DNA of 64,000 bases from an uncultured Allosphingosinicella sp. (GTDB taxonomy: Bacteria > Pseudomonadota > Alphaproteobacteria > Sphingomonadales > Sphingomonadaceae), in the NCBI GenBank assembly GCA_934539295.1, contig CAKTCN010000005.1, forward strand, positions 43,082-107,081, written 5' to 3'. Shown here one piece after another: positions 26,774 through 35,672 of the stretch; the first letter of the stretch is position 1, and each line of letters begins with the position of its first letter. The notes under the pieces were generated by a model that saw nothing but the letters and a program-made list of their open reading frames with translations, was not told where the DNA came from and did not search any database. The position numbers were made by a program, and so were the translations under genes.

Positions 26774-27631
26774 TCAGGCGACCTGCGCAAGCAGCCGGTC
26801 TATGGCCGCCTCCGCCTCAGGCTCGGACAAAGTAGGCGCGTGCCCTGTGTGCGGGACCGTGACGCTGTCCATCTGCGGCATGTCGGATGCCATTTTCGCC
26901 AGCGTCGCGTCCGACAGAAGGTCGGACTTGGCGCCGCGCACGACCACCAGCGGAATGCCTGCCAGTCCGCGAAAAGCGGCCTTGGCGTCGAAGCCTGTAG
27001 CACCACCCGGCACCTTGAAGGGCTCCGAGATCTTCATGTCGTAGTCGAGGACGATGCGGCCATTGCTGTTCAGTCTGCACAGGCGCTTGGCATAGACGAG
27101 CCATTGTTCCAGCCCCCATCGCGGATGCATGTCACGGTGGGTTTCAGCGAAGTGCCGGGCCGCATGCATCCAGGTCGGCCAACTCTGCGAGCGTCCCACA
27201 TAGGTCCGGATACGGTCGAGCCCCTGCGCCTCCAGCACCGGCCCGACATCGTTGATGAGCGCAGCCGCGATATGCTCCTTGTGCCCGACCGACAGCAGCA
27301 TGGTCAGCAGCCCGCCTAGAGAAGTGCCGAACAACACGAAACGGCTCAGCGCCAGTTCGCGGATCAAGGCTTCCAGATCCTGCAGGTAGGTGAGCGGCAC
27401 ATAGGACATCGCGTCCTTCGCATAGGCACTTTCCCCGCGCCCGCGCAGATCGACGGCGATCACCCGCCACTCGCCCGCCAGTCGATCCGCAACGCTTTCG
27501 AAGTCGCGCGCGTTGCGGGTCAGGCCGGGTATGCAGAGGATCGGCGGGCGTTCCGCCGATCCCGCATAGTCGCGATAGTGAAGAGGGAGGCCATCATTCG
27601 ACCACCAATAGCCGTCCTTCCACGCCGCCAT
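26774..27631 (-). CDS. Alpha/beta fold hydrolase
   Basis: A 285-residue cytoplasmic hydrolase. The nucleophile elbow is GTSLGG at about 102-107, the oxyanion region IPGLTRNARDF precedes it, and His in PHTGHAPTL near the C-terminus is the catalytic histidine. Sequence such as VDLRGRGESAYAKD is typical of C-C bond hydrolases and esterases of the epoxide hydrolase-like group. Substrate unknown. It is divergent from selO with 38 bp between starts. Confidence 0.9.
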   Translation of the reverse strand: MAAWKDGYWWSNDGLPLHYRDYAGSAERPPILCIPGLTRNARDFESVADRLAGEWRVIAVDLRGRGESAYAKDAMSYVPLTYLQDLEALIRELALSRFVLFGTSLGGLLTMLLSVGHKEHIAAALINDVGPVLEAQGLDRIRTYVGRSQSWPTWMHAARHFAETHRDMHPRWGLEQWLVYAKRLCRLNSNGRIVLDYDMKISEPFKVPGGATGFDAKAAFRGLAGIPLVVVRGAKSDLLSDATLAKMASDMPQMDSVTVPHTGHAPTLSEPEAEAAIDRLLAQVA

Positions 27632-27669
27632 GCCTTCACCTCGCTAACAGGGGCGCCACATAGCATCTT

Positions 27670-29109
27670 ATGACGCAACATCCGCAACCCTCCGCTTATC
27701 GTCCTGATTCCGCCATCCTGTCGCTCGGCGACGCCTTCTACGACCCGGTGGAGGCTGCCGACTTCCCGCAAACGATCCTTCGTTTCCGCAACAACCGCTG
27801 GGCGCCCGACGTGGGCTTGGGCGAGTTCACCGATGAAGAATGGCTGAAGCATTTCGGCCGCTTCGAACCGCTGGAAGGCAATCTGCCGCGCCCGCTGGCA
27901 CTCCGCTATCATGGCCATCAGTTCCGCTCCTACAATCCGGAGATCGGCGACGGTCGAGGTTTCCTGTTCGCGCAGCTTCGTGACGGTGAAGGTCGGCTGC
28001 TGGACCTCGGCACCAAAGGCTCGGGCCAGACGCCCTATAGCCGCTTCGGCGATGGGCGCCTCACGCTGAAAGGCGGTGTGCGCGAGATCCTGGCGACCGA
28101 GATGCTGGAGGCGCTCGGCGTCGAAACCAGCAAGACCTTCTCGCTGATCGAGACCGGCGAAGCCCTCACCCGCGGCGACGAGCCCTCCCCCACGCGCTCC
28201 GCCGTCCTCGTCCGCCTCCAGCACAGCCACATCCGCATCGGCACCTTCCAGCGCCTGGCCTATCATGGCGAGACCGCGAACATCGCCCGCCTCGTGGATT
28301 ACTGCCTCTTCAACTATTATCGCGAGCAAGGTGGGAATGATGCCCCCGAGCGGCTCCTGGCCCATGTCTCACAGGCTACTGCCCGCCTCGCCGCCGCCTA
28401 CGTCGCTGCCGGCTTCGTCCACGGCGTGCTGAACAGCGACAACATCGCCATCACCGCGCAAAGCTTCGATTATGGTCCATGGCGCTGGACGCCTTACTGG
28501 AACCCCAGCTTCACCGCCGCCTATTTCGACCAGACGGGCCTTTATGCCTTCGGGCGCCAGGCGGAGGCGATCCAGTGGGACCTGGCCCAGCTTGCCTCAT
28601 CACTGACCTTGCTCGCGGCACCGGAAGCGCTCACCCCGCACCTCCAGGCCTACGTCGACCACTTCCACACCGCCCTTCGCGAAGCGATCTGCCGCCGCCT
28701 CGGCGTGCACAGCCGCGGTGAAGAGGAGGACCGAGCGCTCATCGCCGCAATGGAAGAGGCACTGCTCAAGCAGAAGGTGACGATCGACCGCTTCTTCTTC
28801 GACTGGCGCGGCGGATCGCTACGCGCCGCTTCCCCGGCCGAGAAGGAATATGCAGGCGACGACTTCGCCGCCTTCCGCGAACTCGTGTCGAGCTACGAAG
28901 CCACGGCTCCGCTCGATCATCCTTATTGGGCGGACCCGCAGCCCTGTTCGATGCATATCGAGGAAGTCGAAGCGCTCTGGAAGTGGATCGACGAGGCGGA
29001 CGATTGGACGCCGCTTTACGAGAAAGTGGAAGCGATCAGGCGCATGGGCGAGGCGTTAGCCCCTCCCCGGGCAAAGAGAGAACTTCACCCCCGCTCCTCC
29101 GGCAGGTAG
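27670..29109 (+). CDS. selO: SelO/YdiU family protein adenylyltransferase
   Basis: Pseudokinase-fold enzyme that transfers AMP from ATP to Ser, Thr or Tyr of proteins; in E. coli it responds to oxidative stress. The family pattern is clear: RYHGHQFRSYNPEIGDGRG, LDLGTKGSGQTPYSRFGDG, LKGGVREIL and GVLNSDNIAI with the metal-binding Asn/Asp. Its 479 residues match the family. Unlike eukaryotic SelO it shows no selenocysteine near its end. Its 3' end overlaps the convergent dnaB gene by 25 bp, so the two stops lie inside each other's coding region. Confidence 0.93.
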   Translation: MTQHPQPSAYRPDSAILSLGDAFYDPVEAADFPQTILRFRNNRWAPDVGLGEFTDEEWLKHFGRFEPLEGNLPRPLALRYHGHQFRSYNPEIGDGRGFLFAQLRDGEGRLLDLGTKGSGQTPYSRFGDGRLTLKGGVREILATEMLEALGVETSKTFSLIETGEALTRGDEPSPTRSAVLVRLQHSHIRIGTFQRLAYHGETANIARLVDYCLFNYYREQGGNDAPERLLAHVSQATARLAAAYVAAGFVHGVLNSDNIAITAQSFDYGPWRWTPYWNPSFTAAYFDQTGLYAFGRQAEAIQWDLAQLASSLTLLAAPEALTPHLQAYVDHFHTALREAICRRLGVHSRGEEEDRALIAAMEEALLKQKVTIDRFFFDWRGGSLRAASPAEKEYAGDDFAAFRELVSSYEATAPLDHPYWADPQPCSMHIEEVEALWKWIDEADDWTPLYEKVEAIRRMGEALAPPRAKRELHPRSSGR

Positions 29110-30599
29110 CTGTCCTCGACATAGTCGCTGAACCGCGTGATGCGGCTGTCGAACTTCATCTTCACCTTGCCGGTGGCGCCATGGCGCTGCTTGGCGACGA
29201 TCAGTTCGGACATGCCGTAGACGCGCTCCATGTCGTTCTGCCACGCCTGATGGTCCTCCCAGACCTTGGCATTGTCGCCTTCGATCGGCCGCTTGGGCTC
29301 CTTGGCCTGGACGTAATATTCCTCGCGATAGACGAACAGCACGATGTCGGCGTCCTGCTCGATCGACCCGGACTCGCGAAGGTCGGACAGCTGCGGCCTC
29401 TTGTCCTCGCGCTGCTCGACCGCACGGCTGAGCTGCGACAGCGCTATGACCGGGACGTTCAGTTCCTTGGCCAGCGTCTTGAGGCCGCGGCTAATCTCCG
29501 AGATTTCCTGCACGCGGTTGCCGTCGCTCGACTTGCCGGTGCCCTGGAGAAGCTGAAGATAGTCGACGATGATCAGCCCGATCCCGCGCTGGCGCTTCAA
29601 CCGGCGGGCACGGGTGCGCAGCGCCGCGATGGTGAGGCCGGCCGTGTCGTCGATATACAGAGGCAGCGTTTCGAGGTCCGCCGCGGCCCGGGCGAGATTG
29701 CGGAAATCCTGCTGGCTGATCTTGCCCATGCGCAGGTTTTCGGAACTGATCCCCGATTGTTCGGAAAGAATACGGGTGGCGAGCTGGTCGGCCGACATTT
29801 CGAGGCTGAAGAAGGCAACGGACGCACCGACGGATTTCTCGTCCGCAATCCCGTCCTCGCGGTCGCGCACCAGCCGCTGCGCCGCGTTGAAGGCGAAGTT
29901 GGTGGCGAGCGAGGTCTTGCCCATACCCGGACGGCCGGCAAGGATGATGAGGTCGCTATGATGAAGACCGCCGAGCTTGGCGTTCACGCCATCGAGCCCG
30001 GTCGTGACGCCCGACAGGCCGCCCCCGGTGTTGAGCGCCTTTTCCGCCAGTTGCACGGCCATGCGGGTGGCCTGGGCGAAGCTCTTGGTCGACCCCTCGC
30101 CGCCGCCTTCTTCGGCGACGCGGTAGAGCGCGCTTTCCGCCGCTTCGATCTGACCCTTGGGATCGACGTCTTCGCTGGTATCCAGAGCATTCTCGACCAT
30201 CTCGCGCCCGACGCCCACCAGAGCGCGCAGCAGCGCCAACTCGTAAATCTGCGCGGCGAAGTCGCGCGCGCCGATGATCGCGGCACCACTTCCGGTCAGC
30301 GTCGCGAGATAGGAAGGCCCGCCTAGCTCCTTCATCTCCTCGTCCGCTTCGAACAGCGGGCGGAGCGTGACGGGTGAAGCGATCATGTTGCGATCGATCA
30401 GCTTCAGGATCTGCTCGTAGACGCGGGCATGAAGCGGCTCGAAGAAATGGTCTGGGCGCAGCTTCATCTGCACGTCTTCGGCCAACCGGTTGTCGATCAT
30501 CAGCGCGCCGAGCAAGGCCGCCTCCGCCTCCACATTGTGCGGCAGCGTGGAGCCTTCGGGGGCGGCGGGTGCGACGAGCGAGAGTGCGTTGGTGGCCAT
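29085..30599 (-). CDS. dnaB: Replicative DNA helicase
   Basis: Hexameric helicase that unwinds DNA at the replication fork. The N-terminal domain (about 15-120, PHNVEAEAALLGALM) binds primase; the RecA-like domain has Walker A GRPGMGKTS at about 222-230, Walker B IGLIIVDYLQLL, and the SQLSRAVEQREDKRPQLSDLRESG segment with the arginine finger region. It has 504 residues and no intein. The last 25 bp overlap selO tail to tail. Confidence 0.96.
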   Translation of the reverse strand: MATNALSLVAPAAPEGSTLPHNVEAEAALLGALMIDNRLAEDVQMKLRPDHFFEPLHARVYEQILKLIDRNMIASPVTLRPLFEADEEMKELGGPSYLATLTGSGAAIIGARDFAAQIYELALLRALVGVGREMVENALDTSEDVDPKGQIEAAESALYRVAEEGGGEGSTKSFAQATRMAVQLAEKALNTGGGLSGVTTGLDGVNAKLGGLHHSDLIILAGRPGMGKTSLATNFAFNAAQRLVRDREDGIADEKSVGASVAFFSLEMSADQLATRILSEQSGISSENLRMGKISQQDFRNLARAAADLETLPLYIDDTAGLTIAALRTRARRLKRQRGIGLIIVDYLQLLQGTGKSSDGNRVQEISEISRGLKTLAKELNVPVIALSQLSRAVEQREDKRPQLSDLRESGSIEQDADIVLFVYREEYYVQAKEPKRPIEGDNAKVWEDHQAWQNDMERVYGMSELIVAKQRHGATGKVKMKFDSRITRFSDYVEDSYLPEERG

Positions 30600-30762
30600 G
30601 ACGTCCTTCTACTCCCCTCCGCCGCCATGTAACAGGCCGCCCCGCGACACGGGCGTGGGTCGATCTGGGGATAAACCTGTATCACCCTCACGCAGACGAA
30701 GCGGACGCAGCATGCGACAAAGCAAGGGTGACGTGCGCGTAAAGCGGCGGTAACAGGATCGA

Positions 30763-31230
30763 ATGACCGCCGCCAACCGGATCATCTCAGTCGAACTGGA
30801 CGAGCGCACCATCATCCGGCGCAGCGATGAGGTGGAGCAGGAACGCCGCGTCGCGATCCACGACTTGCTGGAGGAAAACAGCTTCGCGCCGGCCGGACTT
30901 CGCGGCCCCTTCCGTGTACTCCTGCGGGTCGAGGACAATCGCCTGGCCATCGACATGAGGAACGAGGACCAGCTGCCGCTCGATACCGTCCGTCTCGGCC
31001 TCGCGCGCTTCCGCCGCCCGATCCGAGACTATTTCGCCATCTGCGACTCTTACTTCCGCGCGATGCGGGCCGGGCAGCCGCAGCAGATCGAACCCATCGA
31101 CATGGCGCGTCGGGCCATTCACAATCAGGCGGCCGAGTTGCTGATCGAGTGCCTGGACGGCAAGATCGCGTTGGACTTCGACACGGCACGGCGGCTGTTC
31201 ACCCTGATTTGCGTTCTCCATATCCGTTGA
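30763..31230 (+). CDS. UPF0262 family protein
   Basis: A 155-residue protein of the UPF0262 family, found almost only in alphaproteobacteria. Recognisable features are ISVELDERTI at the start, a VEQERRVAIHDLLEENSF block, and a central FRRPIRDYFAICDSYFRA segment. No function is known for the family. It is divergent from dnaB with about 160 bp between the starts, and the lipoprotein-cdd-dcd run follows 41 bp downstream on the same strand. Confidence 0.88.
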   Translation: MTAANRIISVELDERTIIRRSDEVEQERRVAIHDLLEENSFAPAGLRGPFRVLLRVEDNRLAIDMRNEDQLPLDTVRLGLARFRRPIRDYFAICDSYFRAMRAGQPQQIEPIDMARRAIHNQAAELLIECLDGKIALDFDTARRLFTLICVLHIR

Positions 31231-31271
31231 ACCCCTTGCCTCGCTGGGCGATTTTCGCGCACAGACAAGGA

Positions 31272-31682
31272 ATGAGGCACTTCCTCCTTCTTGGCTTTCT
31301 TGCCCTTGCGGGCTGCAGCACCACGTCCGACGTTCACGGGCCGAAGGATCATTTCGAATATGGCGCGATCAGCCACGATCCGTTCTGGATCGTGTCTGTC
31401 GGTGACCAGCAGATCGTCCTGACCCGCGGTCCGAGCGGGGGCCGTGCGGATGGCGAGCTTACCACTGTCGAGTTCCCGCGTACGCTGCCGGTCGAGACGG
31501 AAAGCGGCGTGAGGCGGTGGGAATCCGGACAGGGTAGTGCCTTCATTTCACTCGAGGCGCGACCCGGCCCCTGCACTACCGGCGGACGGACCTATGCCGA
31601 TACGACCCGCGTGATCGTAAGCGGGCAGCAGCAGCTGCGCGGTTGCGGTGGGCCGGAAATGCGGGGCACGGCTGCGCAATGA
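31272..31682 (+). CDS. Lipoprotein, COG3650-like
   Basis: A 136-residue protein with a signal peptide and lipobox LALAGC (Cys14), so membrane-anchored. The mature part carries the short pattern HDPFWIVSV, like the EPFW motif of a family of small envelope proteins of unknown function, and two late cysteines (GPCTTG, RGCGG) that may pair. It precedes cdd with an ATGA overlap (31679-31682), so it is made together with cytidine deaminase, although no functional link is known. Confidence 0.75.
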   Translation: MRHFLLLGFLALAGCSTTSDVHGPKDHFEYGAISHDPFWIVSVGDQQIVLTRGPSGGRADGELTTVEFPRTLPVETESGVRRWESGQGSAFISLEARPGPCTTGGRTYADTTRVIVSGQQQLRGCGGPEMRGTAAQ

Positions 31683-32125
31683 CCTTCACGGATGAAGACG
31701 TCGCGGCGCTCGGCCGCCGTGCAGCCGAACTCGCGCGCAACGCTTATGCACCTTACTCAAACTTTCACGTCGCCGCGATCGCCGTGACGCACGCGGGCGA
31801 AAGCCATGTCGGCGTGAACATGGAAAATGCGAGCTACGGCATGACCCTCTGCGCCGAGGTCGGCGCCTTTACCGCCGCAACCGTCAATGGCGATCTCGCC
31901 AACGTCGCCGCCATTGCGGTGATCGGCGGCCGCATGAATGGCGCGTCCCTTGGCGGCAGCGAGCCAGTCCTACCCTGCGGGCGGTGCAGGCAGCTCATCT
32001 TCGAAAGCGCCTCGCTCCAGGGCCGGGACATCCCGATCTTCGCCTTCAGCGGCGACCTCTCGCAGGTCGAACATACCAGCATTTACGCGCTCCTGCCGAA
32101 CGCCTTCGGTCCCGCCGCCCTCTAA
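31679..32125 (+). CDS. cdd: Cytidine deaminase
   Basis: Zinc enzyme that deaminates cytidine and deoxycytidine to uridine and deoxyuridine for pyrimidine salvage. The motif CAE at 58-60 (Zn ligand C58, catalytic E60) and PCGRCRQ with C100 and C103 define the tetrameric, three-cysteine class. Length 148 residues, slightly long but normal. It starts inside the stop of the lipoprotein gene. dcd starts 10 bp after its stop, so both deaminases form a pyrimidine unit. Confidence 0.94.
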   Translation: MTFTDEDVAALGRRAAELARNAYAPYSNFHVAAIAVTHAGESHVGVNMENASYGMTLCAEVGAFTAATVNGDLANVAAIAVIGGRMNGASLGGSEPVLPCGRCRQLIFESASLQGRDIPIFAFSGDLSQVEHTSIYALLPNAFGPAAL

Positions 32126-32135
32126 GGAACGTTTC

Positions 32136-32690
32136 ATGAGCATCATGTCCGACAAGTGGATCCGCGAACGCGCGCTGGCGGACGGCATGATCGAACCGTT
32201 CGTGGATGGCCAGCGGCGCGAAGGCACGATCAGCTTCGGCCTGTCCTCCTATGGCTATGACGCGCGCGTGGCGAACGAGTTCAAGATCTTCACCAATGTC
32301 GACAGCGCGGTCGTGGACCCGAAGGATTTCGCCGCCAACAGCTTCGTCGATCGCAAGACCGATTGCTGCATCATTCCGCCCAACAGCTTCGCACTCGCAC
32401 GCACCGTGGAATATTTTCGGGTGCCGCGCGACGTGCTCGTCATCTGCCTCGGCAAGTCCACCTATGCGCGCTGTGGCATCATCGTGAACGTGACCCCTCT
32501 GGAGCCCGGCTGGGAAGGTCATGTCACCCTCGAATTTTCCAACACCACGCCGCTGCCGGCCAAGGTCTATGCCAATGAAGGCGCGTGCCAGTTCCTGTTC
32601 CTGCAAGGGAACGAGCCGTGCGAGGTCAGCTATGCCGACCGCGCCGGCAAGTATATGGGCCAGCGCGGCGTCACGTTGCCCAAGCTCTGA
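32136..32690 (+). CDS. dcd: dCTP deaminase
   Basis: Converts dCTP to dUTP, which supplies dUMP for thymidylate synthesis. The 184-residue protein shows [55 protein letters not shown] and GACQFLF in order, as expected of Dcd (trimeric dUTPase fold). AAGGAA at 32124-32129, overlapping the cdd stop, is the ribosome-binding site 6 bp before the ATG. It is the last gene of the lipoprotein-cdd-dcd unit. Confidence 0.96.
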   Translation: MSIMSDKWIRERALADGMIEPFVDGQRREGTISFGLSSYGYDARVANEFKIFTNVDSAVVDPKDFAANSFVDRKTDCCIIPPNSFALARTVEYFRVPRDVLVICLGKSTYARCGIIVNVTPLEPGWEGHVTLEFSNTTPLPAKVYANEGACQFLFLQGNEPCEVSYADRAGKYMGQRGVTLPKL

Positions 32691-32808
32691 ATGCATCCGA
32701 AATCGTTGCTTTACAGGCGGATAGCCATTGCACCAGCCGGCGCTTTACTGCATTAATCGTTCGTTCAGTCGAAAAGGCACTCCTGTCGGGGGACAGAGGG
32801 GAAGGCTA

Positions 32809-33024
32809 ATGATCAAGCAGGTGGCATTTGCCCTGGTGGCACTCGCAGGTACCGGCACCGCTCATGCGGGCACGACCTATATCGTGCTCCCCAATCCCGG
32901 ATCGATGGCGCCCGCTACCGTCTATGTCGACGAAAGCCGGAAGGGCGACCGCCTGTTCGTCTGCGATTCGGTCAACCAGATCGTCGCCGGCACCTGCCGC
33001 CTACATAACCGCGCAAGACGCTAG
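32809..33024 (+). CDS. Small secreted protein of unknown function
   Basis: A 71-residue protein with a signal peptide of about 20 residues (MIKQVAFALVALAGTGTAHA) and a mature part of about 50 residues with two cysteines (FVCDS, GTCRL) that may form a disulfide. A GAGGGGAAGG purine run just before the ATG acts as ribosome site. No known family recognised. It stands 118 bp after dcd, with a large repeat behind it. Confidence 0.65.
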   Translation: MIKQVAFALVALAGTGTAHAGTTYIVLPNPGSMAPATVYVDESRKGDRLFVCDSVNQIVAGTCRLHNRARR

Positions 33025-33059
33025 GCTCCTTTAGAGTGTGCTTTATCTTGCTCAAACCA

Positions 33060-33190
33060 CGTCATTGCGAGCGTATCGAAGCACGCTAGCGTGACGTAGA
33101 TGCCGTTTGGATTGCTTCCTCGCTGCCGCGAGGCGGCAGTTTATCCTGAGCAACGCCGCAGGCGGCGTCGAAGGGCTCCTCGCAATGACG
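33060..33190. repeat. Composite inverted repeat, family C with an inner insert
   Basis: A 131-bp element whose ends CGTCATTGCG and CGCAATGACG are exact inverse copies. The right arm (ATTGCTTCCTCGCT...CTCCTCGCAATGACG) is that of the copies at 35591 and 50051 but is split by about 50 bp with its own GC-rich hairpin (GCCGCAGGCGGC). It looks like one repeat inserted into another. It lies between the small secreted protein and the convergent rnr stop. Confidence 0.8.
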
Positions 33191-33222
33191 GAGTGCTCCA
33201 ACTAGGCTGATTGCACGGTAGC

Positions 33223-35547
33223 CTATCGTCTTTTCCCCTGATGACGGATGTTGGCCGGCCGGCCGCGCTTGCCCTGCGCCGGCGGCTTGCCGCCGCGCCG
33301 CCCATCACGCTTCAGCTGTCGCCGCGGACCCGACCCGTCCTGCGAAGCCTCTGGCAGCGCGAACAGCAGGCTACCGCTGACCGGATTGGCCTCGACGAGC
33401 CGCAGCCTCAGCCGATCGCCCGGCGCAAACACCCGCCCGCTCTCCTCGCCGGTCAGCGTCTGCGCCGCCTCGTCATAACGATAATAGTCGTTGCCGAGCG
33501 TGGACACAGGCACCAGCCCGTCGCCGCCCAATCCCACCACCGTGGCGAAGAAGCCGAAGCTCTGCACGCCGGTGATCCGGCAATCCACTTCCTCGCCGAC
33601 GCGTTCGGACAGATAGGCAGCAACATAACGGTCGATCGTCTCGCGCTCCGCCTCCATCGCGCGGCGTTCGTGGCGGGAGATGAGTTCGCCCGTCACCTCC
33701 ATCGACGCGGCCTCCGCATCGCTCAACCCGCCTTCGCCCAGCCCATAAGCACGCACCAGCGCACGATGCACCACCAGGTCCGAATAGCGGCGGATCGGGC
33801 TGGTGAAATGGGCGTAGGATCCGAGCGCCAAGCCGAAATGGCCGTGATTTTCCGGGCTATAATAAGCCTGCGTTTGGGTGCGCAGGATCTGCTCCATCAC
33901 CTGCGCCGCGAAATCCTCCTCGCGCGTCTTGGCGATGATGTGGTTGAACGTCGCCGGCCGGATCACCTGCCCCAGCGCGAACTCGATCCCGAACGTCTTG
34001 AGATAGTCGCGCAGCGCCACCAGCTTCTCGCGGCTGGGCGGCTCATGGTCGCGGTACATGACCGGCGCCTTCTTCGCCTCCAGCGCCTTGGCCGCCGCGA
34101 CATTGGCGGCGATCATATAATCCTCGATAAGCTTGTGCGCATCCAGCCGCTCGCGCGGCGCGACGGACAGGATGCGCCCCTTCTCGTCCAGCATAACGCG
34201 GCGTTCGGGCAGATCGAGGTCGAGCGGCGCCCTCTTCTCGCGGGCGCGGTACATTGCGTTCCAGCAGTCCCAGAGGGGCACGAGGGTGGACTCCACCAAC
34301 TCCCCATCCACACCGCCGTTCGTTTCGAGCGAAGTCGAGAAACCCTGCGCCTCGCTCCCGGCGTCTCGACTTCGCTCGACACGAACGGCATTTCGCGCAT
34401 CGATCGCCGCCTGCGCATCCTCATAGGCGATATTGGCCGCGATTCGCACCCGCGCGCGCGTGAATCGGAAGCTCTTCATCGCCCCGTCCTTCGTCACCTG
34501 CATGTGGCAGGCGAGCGCCGCGCGATCCTCTCCTTCCTTCAGCGAGCAGACATCGGCCGACAATGTCTCCGGCAACATCGGCACCACCCGGTCGGGGAAA
34601 TAGACGCTGTTGCCACGCTTGCGCGCTTCCTTGTCGAGCATCGTGCCGGGCCGCACGTAGAAGCTGACGTCCGCGATCGCGACCACCGCCTTCCACCCGC
34701 CCGCATTGGCCGGATCGTCGTCGGGCGTCGCCCACACCGCATCGTCATGATCGCGCGCATCGGCCGGATCGATCGCCACGATCGCCAGGTGCGTCAGGTC
34801 CTCGCGCCCGCCCAATTTCTGCGCGGCGGAGCGCTCGGCGTCCTCGACCAGCCCCTCGGGGAATTCGTTGGGAATGCCATGCTTGTGGATGGCGATCAGG
34901 CTGAAGCTGCGCGGCGCGAATGGATCGCCCAGGATGGTGTCGACCCGTGCGCCTATCCGCGGCGGGCGCCCGGTCTTCTCGGCCAGCACCAGGTCGCCCG
35001 GCTCCGCCTCGCCACGATCGGTAATCGGCAGCTCGCGCCGCTCGCGCTTGTCGACGGGCTTCAGCCAGTAACTCGTCCCCTCCAGATGCACGACGCCCAG
35101 CACCAGTTCGCTGCCCTTCAGCAGCTTCTTCATGGGGAAGGCGATCAGGCCATTCCCCTTCTCCTCGGTGCGCGCGAGGATGCGGTCGCCCGGGCCGAAC
35201 GCACCGCCCCGCCCGCGCTCCCGCACGCGCAGGCGCGGCTGCGGCGTGTCATTCTCCCACCGCTCGGGTACTGCCCACACATTGCCGCCATCGTCCACGT
35301 CGGTGACGCGCAGCACCGTCACTTTCGGCACGCCGCCCATCCTGTGGAACGCACGGCCAGGGGCGGACTCGATCAGCCCTTCGTCGCCCATATCCTTGAG
35401 CAAGGCCTTGAGCGCGATCTTGTCCTGCGCCGACAGCCCGAACGCCTTGGAGATCTCCCGCTTGCCGGCGGGCGCGTCGGAGGTCTCGATGAACTGGAGG
35501 ATCTGCTCGCGGGTGGGAAGTCCGGTGCGCTGGGGTCGTTTAGCCAT
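33223..35547 (-). CDS. rnr: Ribonuclease R with a repeat-derived in-frame insertion
   Basis: Processive 3'-5' exoribonuclease. The 774-residue protein starts with a winged-helix domain (about 1-60), followed by cold-shock domains, the RNB catalytic domain with DPADARDHDDAVWA (metal-binding aspartates), a CDYxxY-like region HFTSPIRRYSDLVVHR, an S1 domain (about 620-710) and a basic Arg/Lys/Gly tail. Residues about 387-411 (AVRVERSRD...LETNGG) are coded by a palindromic family D repeat and are not part of any RNase R I know. They fall between a beta-strand and a helix of the RNB domain, so activity is probably kept. Confidence 0.93.
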   Translation of the reverse strand: MAKRPQRTGLPTREQILQFIETSDAPAGKREISKAFGLSAQDKIALKALLKDMGDEGLIESAPGRAFHRMGGVPKVTVLRVTDVDDGGNVWAVPERWENDTPQPRLRVRERGRGGAFGPGDRILARTEEKGNGLIAFPMKKLLKGSELVLGVVHLEGTSYWLKPVDKRERRELPITDRGEAEPGDLVLAEKTGRPPRIGARVDTILGDPFAPRSFSLIAIHKHGIPNEFPEGLVEDAERSAAQKLGGREDLTHLAIVAIDPADARDHDDAVWATPDDDPANAGGWKAVVAIADVSFYVRPGTMLDKEARKRGNSVYFPDRVVPMLPETLSADVCSLKEGEDRAALACHMQVTKDGAMKSFRFTRARVRIAANIAYEDAQAAIDARNAVRVERSRDAGSEAQGFSTSLETNGGVDGELVESTLVPLWDCWNAMYRAREKRAPLDLDLPERRVMLDEKGRILSVAPRERLDAHKLIEDYMIAANVAAAKALEAKKAPVMYRDHEPPSREKLVALRDYLKTFGIEFALGQVIRPATFNHIIAKTREEDFAAQVMEQILRTQTQAYYSPENHGHFGLALGSYAHFTSPIRRYSDLVVHRALVRAYGLGEGGLSDAEAASMEVTGELISRHERRAMEAERETIDRYVAAYLSERVGEEVDCRITGVQSFGFFATVVGLGGDGLVPVSTLGNDYYRYDEAAQTLTGEESGRVFAPGDRLRLRLVEANPVSGSLLFALPEASQDGSGPRRQLKRDGRRGGKPPAQGKRGRPANIRHQGKRR
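34316..34388. repeat. Family D palindrome inside the rnr coding sequence
   Basis: A 73-bp inverted repeat. The left arm 34316-34340 and right arm 34364-34388 match in 24 of 25 positions (CCGTTCGTnTCGAGCGAAGT core) around a 23-bp loop. It is the same type of element as in the gaps at 19205 and 51638. The reading frame of rnr is open through it, adding about 25 residues; with flanking bases the insert is a multiple of three. Confidence 0.9.
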
Positions 35548-35561
35548 ATCGTATCAACTTT

Positions 35562-35671
35562 CGTCACCCCGGACTTGATCCCCTATCCGTGATTGTGAGC
35601 GTAGCGAAGCAATCCAGGGCCAGCTCGAAGGTCCACTGGATTGCCGCGTCGCTACGCTCCTCGCAATGACG
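35562..35671. repeat. Inverted repeat, family C, with a partial family F end
   Basis: The main part (about 35589-35671) is a palindrome with TGAGCGTAGCGAAGCAATCC on one side and GGATTGCCGCGTCGCTACGC on the other, as at 50051. Directly before it lies CGTCACCCCGGACTTGATCC (35562-35581), which looks like half of the family F element seen at 54289. It separates the rnr start from the M28 peptidase stop, so any rnr promoter must lie within or next to it. Confidence 0.8.
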
Positions 35672-35672
35672 T

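Noticed and set aside
27670-29109. Selenocysteine in SelO
   Set aside because: The frame ends in an ordinary TAG without a Cys/Sec motif near the end; bacterial SelO proteins usually lack Sec.
33211-35592. A 793-codon open frame opposite RNase R
   Set aside because: Antisense shadow; composition is biased and no domain is visible, while the minus strand shows all RNase R domains.
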